Positions 39,712 through 49,846 are shown, counted from the first letter of the stretch. The stretch: 64,000 nt of DNA from UBA6115 sp050953005 (GCA_050953005.1 JBMNLV010000013.1:62001-126000), one strand, 5' to 3'. Notes: generated by a model from the sequence alone, not told the origin. Numbers and translations are program-made.

Positions 39712-41958
39712 TTAATGGAAATCCGACAGATCCGCGTCATGGAAGCCCACGTCGCCCTCTTCCGAACTTTCCAGCGTGAACGTATGCTTGTAATTCCTGC
39801 CCTTGATCCCGGTCGGATCGCTCTTGCTGTATGCGCCCAGGTCGCCAAACAGCAGTTCCTCGCCGTACCAGTACGGCCCGGACCCCCACGCGATGGTGTA
39901 CTCGCCGCTGGGAACCTTGACGGTGATGCGCTTGCCCGCCTCAACAAAGCAGGAGACCGCCAGCGCGTTGCTGTCGGCGCGGCGCATCTGGATGTAGGTG
40001 GCTTTGCTGTCCTTGCTGAGCAGGAAGGTCACCTGCGTGCCGGATGTGGAACCGGACAGCCTGCCGGTCTTCGGCATAGGGATGGCGGCGATGTCCGGCA
40101 GCCGCTCGACGGTCGTTTCCAGCCCTTCTGCGGATTCCTCATAGGCGAAGGCACCCAGGTACGCGGCATAGTCCGCGGGCAGCCTTCCGGCCAGCAGATC
40201 GTCGACGCTGAAGGTGACGGTGAATTTATAGTTGGCTTTTTTCTTCGCAGCCACGGCCTTGTCGGCGATGCCCTGCTTCAGCGCGTCCAGAAGCGCGTCA
40301 TGGGTGTCGAAGCGTCCCTCTTTGGGCAGGTATGCCTGAGCGTCCAGCACAGCGGTGTACGCAAGCTGTAGCAACGAGGCGGGATCGACGCCTACGCAGC
40401 TCATGGCCAGCGCGTCCGGTCCGCCTTTTGCGTTGAGCGTCTGGCTTTTTTGCGCGTAAAACAAAGAGGACAGCGCGTTTTCAGGAGTATCTGCGGCCAG
40501 CCTCATCTCGCTCATCCGGTCGGCAAAGGCCTCTGTCGGCTTGAGCAGGTCGGACGCGCTCGCCAGCTTTCCGTCGATTGGAGAAGGGAAGAGATACGCG
40601 GTCAGGGCGGCGGAAAGCTCCTTGCCGCCAAAAGCCTTCTGCGCGGCGGAAGCCGCCTTGGTGACGGCCTGTTTCAGCGCGTTCAATCCCTTCGCCGTCA
40701 CTTCTCCGTCCTTCACCGGCACGCTGAGCGCCAGACGATAGGCGGCCGCGTTGGTCAGGGCGGACATCAGCCACGCGGTTTTGTCTTCCGCGCTGGCGTA
40801 CTTGCCCAGTTCAGACAGCAGCGGGTCATAGCCGCGAAGGTTGAAGGTCAGCGCTCCGTCCTCAAGCTTCGCGTTTTTCGTGCCAGCGTTGTAAATGGCC
40901 GCCTGCCAGGCGTTCTTGGTCTTATCCGCCTGCTCCGCCAGAATGCCATTCAGCACGCTGCCCGCGTTCAGGTTTGTGATCTTGCGCGCCGAAACGGCCT
41001 TGGCGCGTTCTTTGATCAGCGCCGCGCGGATTTTCTCTGCAAAACCCGCGTAATCCCTGCCTTCGTAAAGCTCCGGGACATCCGCTTTGGCGATCCAGTT
41101 GTTCCAGCTGTAAATGGTGTTTCCCAGCCTGTTCGTGCGGGTTATCGAGGCAATGGCGGAGCGGGACTTCGCGTTCGTCAGTGTCAGCGAAACCGTGCAG
41201 TTATAGCCCTTGACATACGGCTCCTCGCTGCCGTAAAAGCCGCGGAAGGGGTATTGCAGGTCAAAGACCAGAAAGGAGGAGGCCAGGTTCGGGTTGCCGG
41301 TGAGGATCGGGGCGTCATCTTCCAGTTTCCAAAGCAGTTCGGCGACGTGCTGGGTAAGCGCGTTGTCAAAATCGCCCTCCTCATCCTTTTTCCAGCCGGT
41401 TTTCGGAGCGGACTCTGCGCCGTCCTTTACAACCACGCAGACATATCCCGCGCGGGGGCGGGACGGCTTGAACTTCGCGTACGAAACGCCGTAAAAATTG
41501 GCGAAATCCGATTCTGACCAGTAGACCGGTTCGTAGCAGAACTGCGCGCCGGGGTCGGCGAGCAGCGCCTTCATCGCGTCTGACACCTCAGTTGCGCTGT
41601 AGACCGATACGCCGTTGACCTGGCCGTCTGTATGGTCGGGCAGCATCCGGTCGAAATGAGGGAAGCTGTTCTGAAAGCGCCGGTATTCGTCCGTATCGCT
41701 GGCGGCGATGTTTTCTGTATGCCAGCTGAAGGCGTCAGCCAGGCCGTTCGCCTCCGCCAGCGCATACATCTCTTCTCCGACCGCCTTCGGATCCATGCCG
41801 TCCGCCAGCGCCCGGTCGGCGGTATCCAGCAGGCTCTCCACGTCATCGCAGTCGCCATAGGCGGCAAGCCCGGTCTGCGCCGTGCCTTCAGCCGGGGCGG
41901 GCGCGTACAGGGCAAGTATCAGAATCAAGGCAAATACCGGGGCGAACAGCTTCTTCAT
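39712..41958 (-). CDS. Large secreted protein of unknown function
   Basis: The 748-residue protein has a signal peptide (MKKLFAPVFALILILALYAP then APAEG). I do not recognise a family. The first 350 residues contain aromatic-rich stretches such as FCYEPVYWSESDFANFYGVS. The middle is helical and alanine-rich (ALKQAVTKAASAAQKAFGG). The last 100 residues look like a beta-sandwich (SGTQVTFLLSKDSKATYIQM, ITVKVPSGEYTIAWGSGPYW), a layout seen in ligand-binding tail domains. GGAGGAAAA lies upstream of the start. It is part of a train of exported proteins on the minus strand, 122 bases after the preceding gene, and is the largest member without a recognisable repeat. Confidence 0.8.
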   Translation of the reverse strand: MKKLFAPVFALILILALYAPAPAEGTAQTGLAAYGDCDDVESLLDTADRALADGMDPKAVGEEMYALAEANGLADAFSWHTENIAASDTDEYRRFQNSFPHFDRMLPDHTDGQVNGVSVYSATEVSDAMKALLADPGAQFCYEPVYWSESDFANFYGVSYAKFKPSRPRAGYVCVVVKDGAESAPKTGWKKDEEGDFDNALTQHVAELLWKLEDDAPILTGNPNLASSFLVFDLQYPFRGFYGSEEPYVKGYNCTVSLTLTNAKSRSAIASITRTNRLGNTIYSWNNWIAKADVPELYEGRDYAGFAEKIRAALIKERAKAVSARKITNLNAGSVLNGILAEQADKTKNAWQAAIYNAGTKNAKLEDGALTFNLRGYDPLLSELGKYASAEDKTAWLMSALTNAAAYRLALSVPVKDGEVTAKGLNALKQAVTKAASAAQKAFGGKELSAALTAYLFPSPIDGKLASASDLLKPTEAFADRMSEMRLAADTPENALSSLFYAQKSQTLNAKGGPDALAMSCVGVDPASLLQLAYTAVLDAQAYLPKEGRFDTHDALLDALKQGIADKAVAAKKKANYKFTVTFSVDDLLAGRLPADYAAYLGAFAYEESAEGLETTVERLPDIAAIPMPKTGRLSGSTSGTQVTFLLSKDSKATYIQMRRADSNALAVSCFVEAGKRITVKVPSGEYTIAWGSGPYWYGEELLFGDLGAYSKSDPTGIKGRNYKHTFTLESSEEGDVGFHDADLSDFH

Positions 41959-42080
41959 GATTGTTTTCCTCCTCCTTTGTTATACCCTGCCGCGCAGTCA
42001 CGCACGGGGCGTGCGCGCGCATATTTCCCTTATGGGTACAGGGGTGCCTGCTTTTGTGCCGTTTGTTCCGGCTGGGTTGT

Positions 42081-43301
42081 TTATTTGCCGACTTCCGGAA
42101 CAAAGCCCAGAATGATTTCGATATCCGTCTCGCCGGCTTTGCTGCTCAGGCCGTTGTCCAGGGTCCGGCTTTGCACCTCTACATGGGGGATATAGGTCAG
42201 TGACAGACTGTCCGACGCGGCGTCGTAGGCCAGAGTCAGCAGGATGTCCCCGGGTGTCAGGCGCAGCGAGTCTTCTTGCGGGGCGAAGCCGCCGTATTGC
42301 GTCAGATTCAGCTCCGGCACAGAGAAGGGCAGCTCGGGCACAGCTTCGATCAGGCCGTTCAGGTCGATGTCCGAGGACATGGCGGCGCTGGCGTCGAAAG
42401 ACAGCCTGGAACCGTATGCGGTAGGGCCGTTCAGGGTCATCCCCGCGTCGATGGTGAAGGGGCTGTCCTCGCTGAGCGTTTTGAAGTGCAGCGTCCTCAG
42501 CTGCCAGCCGCGGCCAGCCCAGGCGGGCGTTTCCCCGTCAGCAGGCTTTGCGCCGGGATTGGCTGTATCGGCCTCTTCCGCCCTGTCGGCCTTTTTACAT
42601 TCGGCAGTGTAGGAATAGCTGCCTCCGCGGGTGAATGTAGAGGTGATGTCCAGCTTCAGGACGCCTTCTTCCAAGGACCAGGAGCCGTTCACGCTGCCCA
42701 GCTGGCTGGTGGCGGGGATGTCCACGGAGAAGCGGCTGTCGTCGTTGGTGATGGTGAAGGGATAGCTTTCATGGTAATCGCCCTGATCGAAGGTGTATTC
42801 GCCGGAGCCGTCGGCGTTGATGATGGCGGTTAGGTCAATGGGCTGACCGCCGTTTTTGGGCTTGCCCGTGCCGCGCCATTCGCCTACCAGCTCCTCGGGG
42901 ATGGTTGTCTGCGCGGTGCCGCTGTCCCGCTCCCACAGCAGGATCGGTTCCTGATCTTTCTCGGTGGGAACCAGCATGATCAAATCCGGAAGCGTGTCGC
43001 GGTTGTACCGGAAGTTGAATTCAGTGCCGATAAAAATGTCCCTGTCCGAGGCATAAAGCGCTTCATCGCCATAGTACGGCACCGGCATCGCGGCGAACTG
43101 AACGCCGTTCGCGCCAAGGGAAAGCGACTTGGTCATGCCGGCGATCACCAGCGTCAGCCGCCCGTTGTCAATCTCTATGCTGTCGAGTGTAAGATGATAG
43201 TTCGTTCCTTCAAAGGACACATCCGCCGAACCCAGTTCCGCCAGTGCCGGCAGGGCGAAGAACAGGGAAAGAATCAGGGCCATTGCCAACAGCTTTTTCA
43301 T
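42081..43301 (-). CDS. Secreted beta-rich protein of unknown function
   Basis: The 406-residue protein has a signal peptide ending in ALA (about residue 20). The mature part seems to hold three beta-rich units. The first is a short domain with VSFEGTNYHLTLDSIEID. The second is a lipocalin-like segment beginning LVGEWRGTGKPKNGGQPIDL and continuing SGEYTFDQGD. The third is a C-terminal part with WQLRTLHFKTLSEDSPF. The middle unit resembles, in its GxWxG opening, the one in the 828-residue protein of the same cluster (LTGTWKGS). A GGGG-type site precedes the start at 43301. No enzyme motif is seen. Confidence 0.78.
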   Translation of the reverse strand: MKKLLAMALILSLFFALPALAELGSADVSFEGTNYHLTLDSIEIDNGRLTLVIAGMTKSLSLGANGVQFAAMPVPYYGDEALYASDRDIFIGTEFNFRYNRDTLPDLIMLVPTEKDQEPILLWERDSGTAQTTIPEELVGEWRGTGKPKNGGQPIDLTAIINADGSGEYTFDQGDYHESYPFTITNDDSRFSVDIPATSQLGSVNGSWSLEEGVLKLDITSTFTRGGSYSYTAECKKADRAEEADTANPGAKPADGETPAWAGRGWQLRTLHFKTLSEDSPFTIDAGMTLNGPTAYGSRLSFDASAAMSSDIDLNGLIEAVPELPFSVPELNLTQYGGFAPQEDSLRLTPGDILLTLAYDAASDSLSLTYIPHVEVQSRTLDNGLSSKAGETDIEIILGFVPEVGK

Positions 43302-43412
43302 GATGGAACCCCCCTTATGTTTTGATTCGTATTAACCATGGTTTGAGTAGATTTCGCGCTGCCGGTTTGTTGGTTGGTTATAATTTCATCGGCAGCGATA
43401 TGAATTTAATTG

Positions 43413-43973
43413 TCACGGTTCGTTCGCCGCGGCTGCGCCCTGATCCAAATATGCGATGCCCACAATGCCTTCGATGCTCGCCAGCAGGATGAGCGTGCGG
43501 TCATCCTGCAGCTTCCAGGCATATTTGCTGGTTTGGGCAAACATTTCCTCGTCAATTGAGCCGTCCATGGCCTTGACTGTATCAATGATGGCGCTGTAAT
43601 CGCTGACATTGGGTTCGCCGTAGGCGGCGGTCATTTCCGCCTTTGCGTTTTCCAGCGTTTCCGCGGCGTTTTCGTAGCCTTCCAGCACTTCCTCAATGAC
43701 GGCAAGACGGCTGTTCCAAAACACATAGTACGTTTTAGTGTCGCACCCGGCCATCGTATCGCCCGTTCCCTGATAAATGGTCAAAGAGTCCCCGTCATAC
43801 CCCGCCTTTTGCTCAGGCGTGCCTTCGATGGCCATGACCTCCTCCGGCGAAGCGCCCCAGACGATGCCGTTGCGGAAGGTGAAGACATAGTCCTCAGCCT
43901 CCGCGCAGGCCGGGCCGGTCAGCGCGATGAGGAGAACAAGCAGGGATGTCAGCGCTGTACAGAATCGTTTCAT
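43413..43973 (-). CDS. Small secreted protein with the YVFTFRNG domain
   Basis: The 186-residue protein has a signal peptide (about 1-24) and one domain that opens with DYVFTFRNGIVW (28-39). The N-terminal domain of the 828-residue protein (EYVFTFRNGITW) opens in the same way, and both then have a helix with EEVMAIEG or EEAMEAEG and later a YGEPNVSD or YGQPNMTE segment. The two are clearly paralogous. The pattern of small helices plus strands resembles SmpA/OmlA-like lipoprotein folds, but I cannot assign it. The start is the ATG at 43973, after GAAGGAGG; an ATG at 44018 lacks a site. Confidence 0.78.
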   Translation of the reverse strand: MKRFCTALTSLLVLLIALTGPACAEAEDYVFTFRNGIVWGASPEEVMAIEGTPEQKAGYDGDSLTIYQGTGDTMAGCDTKTYYVFWNSRLAVIEEVLEGYENAAETLENAKAEMTAAYGEPNVSDYSAIIDTVKAMDGSIDEEMFAQTSKYAWKLQDDRTLILLASIEGIVGIAYLDQGAAAANEP

Positions 43974-44078
43974 GGGTCTACCTCCTTCTTTTTGGGGATT
44001 GTTTGGAATGTTATTCAAAACGCGATGGTCAGCATCAGAAGCCGGTGTTTTTTCATGTTTTTTTCGCAGCGTTTATCG

Positions 44079-45374
44079 CTATTTGCTGAACATCCCGGTA
44101 TAAGGAATCTGCAGCGCGCAGCCGCCGGGGTTGGATCTCCCGCAGAGCAGGTCGCCGCCGTTCCAGCTGAGCATCGTTAGGTGCATCAAGAAACGATGCT
44201 CAGCTTCCTTTTCATCGTAGAGCGCCTCAAGCTGTACGTTGGTCATCAGAATGTCGGCCTCCAGGGTTTGCAGGTCGAGGGCAAGCAGATGGGCTGACTC
44301 CGTGTCGTAAAGCAGAAGCCGCGCTCCGTCGGCGGCTATCCCGAGGGGGACCAGCGCCCTTACTTCGGAAAGCGGGTATCCCAGCTCGTCTACAGCCGCA
44401 TCGCGCTCAGCACGATATAGGGCGGGCGGCGTGAGGCTCTTTACTAAAAGCGCCTTCGCGGTATCGTCGCCCCCGGCAAACGTCCACATGGGGCTGCACA
44501 TCGCGTATTGCGGGCTGTATGCCACGCCTGCGCCTGTCTGCTCGCTGAAAAACAGCGTATCGGGTACGCGCGCAAGGCCGCCCGCCTCAACGCGCCGAAG
44601 CTCCCGCCCGTCCGCGCCGTAATGGACAAAGAAAACATCGCGCACGAGCACATTTTTTCCCTCGACCTGCGGCTGCTCCGCACGGGTAACGTACTCGATC
44701 AGCCACACGCTGCCATCCGAAAGCAGGCACATGGAGAAAGGAACGATCACGCCACCCTTTGCAGTGGCAAGCGGAAAAGCTTCCGCTTTGGCGGTATCGG
44801 GCTTGAGCAGCCACATCCCGCTCATGTCTCTGCTGCGGAAAAGCACGCTGCCGTCCGGGCCCACGCACGCGGCCGAAGCATCCAAATACAGCGTTTCGCC
44901 CGTGCGCGTGTCCACGCGCGCATAGCAGGACATCGCAGCGGAGTAAAGCAGCATGTAATTGCCGCCCGTTCCCGCAAGCCTGGGCCAGCCGCACCAGCCG
45001 GCGCGCATCACCACCGCCGCCGCGCCGCCGTTTTTCTCAATGAGCGCCGTACGGGTGGCCTCGTCCTGCACTTTAGCGTTCAAATAAAGCATGCTGTGCG
45101 CCAGCAGCTCCAGATTGGGATCCTCCGCAAAGTACAGCGCGCGGGATGCCCCGGTGGTCTTGTCCAGCACGCTCAATCTCAGATTGCGGTTCGGTGGAAT
45201 CGTCATGGGCAGCTCCTCGCCCAGCAGGAAGCGCGCGCCGTCCGCGTTTGCGGCAAGGACGTATTGGCTCGTTCCTGCCACGCTCAGCCACGCGGGCGCG
45301 TCAGCATAGGCGGGGCAGGCGGCGCAAAGCATCATAAGGACGATCAGAAGAAGCGCAAGAAGCCGGTTTTTCAT
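44079..45374 (-). CDS. Secreted propeller-like protein of unknown function
   Basis: The 431-residue protein has a signal peptide (MKNRLLALLLIVLMMLCAAC, then PAYADA). The mature part shows repeated strand patterns of the kind seen in beta-propellers, such as LYLDASAACVGPDGSVLF, FSMCLLSDGSVWLIEYV, FVHYGADGRELRRV and LGIAADGARLLLYD. No family name can be given. It may bind a ligand or another protein outside the cell. The start is the ATG at 45374, with AAGGAGGG seven bases upstream; a frame start at 45392 is too close to that site. It lies 43 bases downstream of the 828-residue protein gene. Confidence 0.78.
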   Translation of the reverse strand: MKNRLLALLLIVLMMLCAACPAYADAPAWLSVAGTSQYVLAANADGARFLLGEELPMTIPPNRNLRLSVLDKTTGASRALYFAEDPNLELLAHSMLYLNAKVQDEATRTALIEKNGGAAAVVMRAGWCGWPRLAGTGGNYMLLYSAAMSCYARVDTRTGETLYLDASAACVGPDGSVLFRSRDMSGMWLLKPDTAKAEAFPLATAKGGVIVPFSMCLLSDGSVWLIEYVTRAEQPQVEGKNVLVRDVFFVHYGADGRELRRVEAGGLARVPDTLFFSEQTGAGVAYSPQYAMCSPMWTFAGGDDTAKALLVKSLTPPALYRAERDAAVDELGYPLSEVRALVPLGIAADGARLLLYDTESAHLLALDLQTLEADILMTNVQLEALYDEKEAEHRFLMHLTMLSWNGGDLLCGRSNPGGCALQIPYTGMFSK

Positions 45375-45417
45375 GGGAATACCCTCCTTCATTTTTTTCC
45401 GTCAGATGCCCAGGCCG

Positions 45418-47904
45418 TCACAGCATGTCTGCGGGCACCATCATCGTATGGGCAGGCATTCCATAGAAATTAGCGATGATGCTTACGACAGGCGCCGCCA
45501 GCCAGCTGCCATCGTATTGCGCAAGCGTAAGGGGAAAATAGACGGTACGGCTGTCAAGCTCCAGCGTAACGATGATCTCGGTGATGTCCGTCATGCCATA
45601 AAGCGCTTTATGCCGTGCCATCGCTTTTTTCCAGTTGTTCAGCTGATCCTTGTTCTTAAAGTCCGGCGTCTTCGTTCCCTGGTAGGTAAGCCTTGACAGC
45701 ACGTTGTCTGTATTCGCTATCTCAAGCAGCTCTTTCAGGGTATGCTCCTTTGTGGTAATCGGTATACCGCTGGCATATTTTTGAAGACTTTCGTCATTGC
45801 TTTTCAGCATGAGACTGGAGCTGATCATCCTTTTCAGGAGATCATTCACAAAATAGGATTCATTGTAGGCAATCGCAAGGGCGTCTGACGGCTGCATCAG
45901 GAACCGACCGAATTGTATCATTCTGTATGCCTCAACTTGGGCGGCAAGGTCGAAGTTCCGCGCCATCTCGGGAATCGCATAGCAGCCCAGAAACGCCTGA
46001 ATGTCTCCGGCGATCAGCGCTTCCGCGGCCGCCTTGGCGCATTCCTCCGCCGTATTGAAGCCGCGCGCGGTGACGCGGCCGGCGGGCTGCGGCGCTTCTT
46101 CGCCTGCCGGCGCGGGCGCTGCGCTGTCGGGATCTATGGTCAGGGACTTTGGCAGCATGTACAGCGGAGCGTTGCCCACGCGCATAAAGTTGAGTGTTTC
46201 TCCGTCTGCTTCCAGCGTGAGCGTGTCCGCCGTCACCTGATAGCGCATCACTGTCTCATTGCCCTGTTCACCGATCTGCATCAAGCGAAGCTGCCCGCCG
46301 CCCGCCTCGAAGATGGCATGATCCGCTTCCGCGTAATCATTAACCGCTACCATATGATAGCCATCCTCGCTGAATTGGCAATAAACACTCCTCTGATTGC
46401 TGACGCTTCCCTTCCATGTGCCGGTGAGCGCGGGATCTGTTCGCGTGTCGGGCTGAACGGGCACCGCCTTCGCCGCGATGTCGGCGTTCAACAGGGCGGC
46501 GGCGTTCAGCCACAGCGCCGGGCGTATGAGATATTCATCTGACACATAATCGCCTGAATGGCTGATGGAACCATCATCATAGACATAGCAGCAGTAAGTT
46601 TCCTTGCGGCCCGGTGTGCGAAGCACCCAGCTTAACGTCGGCGCGTTATTCTCCAGCGTGCGCTCGGCCTTCCAGAAGGCAGCGTAGTCGTCCAGCGACG
46701 GCAGCGCGATCGCCCATTTTCCTTCACGCAAATGTAGCTGGGGCAGCGCTTTCATAAGCGCGTCATATTCTGCTTTTGCAAGCCGATCCTCCTCCTCCTG
46801 AGGGTAGCCGTCGGTTTCGTATGACTCCCTGAGCGCAGCGTAGGTGGGGGCTGTCAGGCGGTATCCCATGGCCGTATAATCGCTGCTCGAGCCAAAATAG
46901 AAGTATCGCTCCGCTTCCTCGCAGCTGAGCACAAACACATCGTCCAGCGTGTCGTTCCCACCGGATACGTTTGCCTGCGTCTTTTGGCCCGCGTAGTAAT
47001 ATTCATCGTAATTCCCGGGCGTGGACAGTTTCGCGCGCACGATGTGCGAGCGTTGCGCCGGCGTGAATGCGGCGGAGCAAAACTCGCTGTTCAGCCATGT
47101 CCGCAGGTCGCTTGTTTCCCAGGTCACAGGTTCGTTCTCATAATGATAGGGGTAATAAGCCAGCGCGTACTGCGAAATCAGCAGGATGCGGTCATCGCCC
47201 GAAACCGCGCCGTCCTCCACGTCCAGAACCAGCCACTGAATTGGTTCCGTACCGTTGCTTTCGTCGCCGTCCTGCTCATAGCTTCCAAACACAACCGTAT
47301 CGCCTTCCTCAACGCGCAATGCCGCGCCCTCCGGATCAGCGGCGGTTTCCCTGGGCGCGAATGGCGCCTCGTTGAGAAAGATCAGGCCCACGCCATCAAC
47401 GTCCGACGCAAAAACCAGCGTGCGCTCGTCCGGCAGAATCCAGCCCGCCCACGGCGATGCCTCGACCGGAACGGTTTCTACATCGCTTCTGCTGATTATC
47501 CTCAAGATATTGAGCACGCGACTCAGTTCCGTCATGTTGGGCTGGCCGTACATCCCGGTCAGCGCGGCCTTGATATCCGCGAGCGCCTCCGCGTTGTCCG
47601 TATCTCGGTCAGGGATACAGCCAATGCAAATCAGCGTGCCGTTCATAGAACAATAAAAGAGATCAACTGACAGCCCGGCGAACAAAGCGCCATACACGTG
47701 GAACATCGATATGCCGCCATCGGTATGAACGTCTCTTCCGAACAAGCCCTCCGCCTCCATCGCTTCCTCAAGGGTTGAATCCCATGTGATTCCATTGCGG
47801 AAGGTGAAGACGTATTCGCCGGCGGTTTCCTCCGCCAGCGCGGGCGCGGGCGTCAGACAGAGCGCGAGCTGCGCGCAGAGCAGCAAGGAAATGAGTTTCT
47901 TCAT
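45418..47904 (-). CDS. Large multi-domain secreted protein (YVFTFRNG domain, DUF6273-like, lipocalin-like)
   Basis: The 828-residue protein has a signal peptide (1-24) and then at least four units. The first (30-190) opens with EYVFTFRNG and is shared with the 186-residue protein of the cluster. The second (about 200-490) resembles DUF6273, a lectin- or FGE-like domain: VFGSYEQDGDESNG, TWETSDLRTWLNSEFCSAAF, then IRPALWLNA at its end. The third (about 500-590) looks lipocalin-like and starts LTGTWKGSVSNQR. The last (about 640-828) is helical, with AEECAKAAAEALIAGDIQAF, and may be NTF2-like. AAAAGGAGGG precedes the start. The layout suggests a surface adhesin or sensor, but the function is not established. 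Confidence 0.82.
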   Translation of the reverse strand: MKKLISLLLCAQLALCLTPAPALAEETAGEYVFTFRNGITWDSTLEEAMEAEGLFGRDVHTDGGISMFHVYGALFAGLSVDLFYCSMNGTLICIGCIPDRDTDNAEALADIKAALTGMYGQPNMTELSRVLNILRIISRSDVETVPVEASPWAGWILPDERTLVFASDVDGVGLIFLNEAPFAPRETAADPEGAALRVEEGDTVVFGSYEQDGDESNGTEPIQWLVLDVEDGAVSGDDRILLISQYALAYYPYHYENEPVTWETSDLRTWLNSEFCSAAFTPAQRSHIVRAKLSTPGNYDEYYYAGQKTQANVSGGNDTLDDVFVLSCEEAERYFYFGSSSDYTAMGYRLTAPTYAALRESYETDGYPQEEEDRLAKAEYDALMKALPQLHLREGKWAIALPSLDDYAAFWKAERTLENNAPTLSWVLRTPGRKETYCCYVYDDGSISHSGDYVSDEYLIRPALWLNAAALLNADIAAKAVPVQPDTRTDPALTGTWKGSVSNQRSVYCQFSEDGYHMVAVNDYAEADHAIFEAGGGQLRLMQIGEQGNETVMRYQVTADTLTLEADGETLNFMRVGNAPLYMLPKSLTIDPDSAAPAPAGEEAPQPAGRVTARGFNTAEECAKAAAEALIAGDIQAFLGCYAIPEMARNFDLAAQVEAYRMIQFGRFLMQPSDALAIAYNESYFVNDLLKRMISSSLMLKSNDESLQKYASGIPITTKEHTLKELLEIANTDNVLSRLTYQGTKTPDFKNKDQLNNWKKAMARHKALYGMTDITEIIVTLELDSRTVYFPLTLAQYDGSWLAAPVVSIIANFYGMPAHTMMVPADML

Positions 47905-47931
47905 GGGGATCCCTCCTTTTTGTGAGTCATA

Positions 47932-49662
47932 TCAGCGTTCCGGCGGCCATGCCACCCACTCCACCTCGCGTTTCAGGCACCATTGATGCGCCGGAGAGCC
48001 TTCCGGGGCGTGCACCACCGAACCATCGGAGCAAATGGACAGGGAACAGGTCAATGCGGTTTCAGCGCCTGGGATATACACGTGCACGCCATCGCAAAAA
48101 ATAATGGCCTTCGATTCTATCTCCGCAAGGCATGCCGGCAAAGTAATGGACTGAAGGTTTTTGAGTGAGGAAAATGCATGCTCCCTGATCCGCTTCACAG
48201 GGCATCCGCCCAGTTCGGCGGGCACTGTCACCTCCCCGCCGTTGCCCAGATACCGCATCAGGATGGCTTCGCCCTCCAGCACGCCGTATTCAAAGTCTCC
48301 CTCTGCGGTATAGGCTGGCCGGGGCATGGCCTCCGGGCTGGGACAGGGCGTGTAGCCATATCCTTTTTTCTCCGCCCACTCGGCGGCAGGGCTGCCCTCC
48401 GGCGTATAAATGCGTAAATTGCCAGAATTCAGCAGGCAACCGCCAAAATAAGTGACAGTTTGCGGGATATAGACACACAGCATATTAGAAGCAATGTACA
48501 GGAAATAACTTCCCAATCGCTCCGCCCCTTCCGGGAGGATCAGATAGGGGATATGTGCGCCGTTTTCCAAGAATCCATAGCTGTAAGCCTTCAGCGTGGA
48601 GGGCAGTGTGACAGAGCGCAGAACATCCCCGCCGGGGAAAGCTTTTTCACCGATGGTTTCCAATCCTTCGTTCAGGGCGAGCTCCTCTAACGGCGCTCCA
48701 TCAAACGCCTCGTCGCCAATGGCGCGCAGCGTGGAGGGAAAATTGACGGCACGCAGCCTTTCACAGCCGGCAAAAGCTCGCCCGCCAATGCACACAAGGC
48801 CCTCGGGCAGATGTACCTCCTGCAGTGAAGGACAGGCTTTCGCAAGATTTCTGAGCGTAATGTTGGTCACCGGATAGCCCTCCGCCTCGGCAGGAATATC
48901 CAGTACTTCTCGGTCGCCTTCCACCTTGTACAGGGTGCAGCCGCGCCCGGTCACGTTGAAATACAGCGGGCCTTCCGCGGTTTCTACTGTTAGAATCCGG
49001 TTTAGAAACAACGGCTGTATCCCTGCCCACAGCAGGCTGGGGGACGTGCTATACCCCACCAGCGTGCCAAAGCCCGAAGATGGCGGCGTTGTAATATCGT
49101 GGTACAGCTGATAAAGGGTATCTGAATCGAACAGCCGGGCATACAGCGCATAGTGGCGGTTGTATGCAGAGCCGATATAGTCGCCTCGCTTGGTCAGGTA
49201 ATGCCGCAGAATCAGCACGCCCTCCGCTTCCTCCACGCTGCGCGCGCGCATGGGTTCGGGCAGCCGGACATACAGATCGCCCGCCAGACGAACCTTTTTT
49301 TCATCGTCATCGTTATCGTCATACAGCGCGATCAGCCTTTTGTTTTTGAACTGCTCCGGCAGGCTGTCGGCCTTCTTCGCGGCGCCATATGCTTCCTCAG
49401 CCGGTATCCATTCCTGCCCGCCCGCGGCTTCCGCGTTGAGTTCGACCTGCCAGCCGCCTGTTTCAAACTCTTCCGCATGGGCGACAGAAGCTTCATAGAG
49501 CAGGGCCAGCTGTCCGTCCAGGCCGTCCAAGCCGGCCAAGGCGTCCCGCAGGTCATCCAGCCCGTCCGCCGCCTGTCCGGGCACGCTGCCCATCACGCAC
49601 AGCGCGCAAAGAAACAGAAGCATAAGGCGTTTGAATGGAAGAAAATGCTGATGTTGTTTCAT
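47932..49662 (-). CDS. Secreted leucine-rich-repeat protein (BspA/LRR_5 type)
   Basis: The 576-residue protein has a signal peptide (about 1-30). A domain without a name follows (about 35-220). After that come BspA-type leucine-rich repeats, as in LVCIGGRAFAGCERLRAVNF, LRAIGDEAFDGAPLEELALN and LETIGEKAFPGGDVLRSVTL (about 260-430). A second block near the C-terminus has IREHAFSSLKNLQSITLPAC. Both blocks end in a YTPEGSPAAEWA or HAPEGSPAHQWC segment typical of this repeat family. Such proteins are surface adhesins or binding proteins in gut and oral bacteria. It is the first secreted gene after the regulator (184 bases apart), and AAAAGGA precedes the start at 49662. Confidence 0.87.
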   Translation of the reverse strand: MKQHQHFLPFKRLMLLFLCALCVMGSVPGQAADGLDDLRDALAGLDGLDGQLALLYEASVAHAEEFETGGWQVELNAEAAGGQEWIPAEEAYGAAKKADSLPEQFKNKRLIALYDDNDDDEKKVRLAGDLYVRLPEPMRARSVEEAEGVLILRHYLTKRGDYIGSAYNRHYALYARLFDSDTLYQLYHDITTPPSSGFGTLVGYSTSPSLLWAGIQPLFLNRILTVETAEGPLYFNVTGRGCTLYKVEGDREVLDIPAEAEGYPVTNITLRNLAKACPSLQEVHLPEGLVCIGGRAFAGCERLRAVNFPSTLRAIGDEAFDGAPLEELALNEGLETIGEKAFPGGDVLRSVTLPSTLKAYSYGFLENGAHIPYLILPEGAERLGSYFLYIASNMLCVYIPQTVTYFGGCLLNSGNLRIYTPEGSPAAEWAEKKGYGYTPCPSPEAMPRPAYTAEGDFEYGVLEGEAILMRYLGNGGEVTVPAELGGCPVKRIREHAFSSLKNLQSITLPACLAEIESKAIIFCDGVHVYIPGAETALTCSLSICSDGSVVHAPEGSPAHQWCLKREVEWVAWPPER

Positions 49663-49846
49663 GGTCTGGTTTCCTTTTCAAGTTTGTTTGAATATATTCA
49701 GATTTGAACAGGCTTTCGTAGCGCGCGGCAGTGTTGACTTCAGATTTTTTCGCTTTTGTCATTCATATATCTGCATACCTCTTGATTGCTCTTCCGCTCG
49801 TCAATGGGCGATCCTTTGCGCACTTTCCCTGATGACAGCGCCGGCA

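Noticed and set aside
49553..49762. A small minus-strand frame (MTKAKKSEVN...) upstream of the leucine-rich-repeat gene
   Set aside because: It could be a leader peptide, but the nearest purine-rich site is too far away and the frame runs into the next gene.
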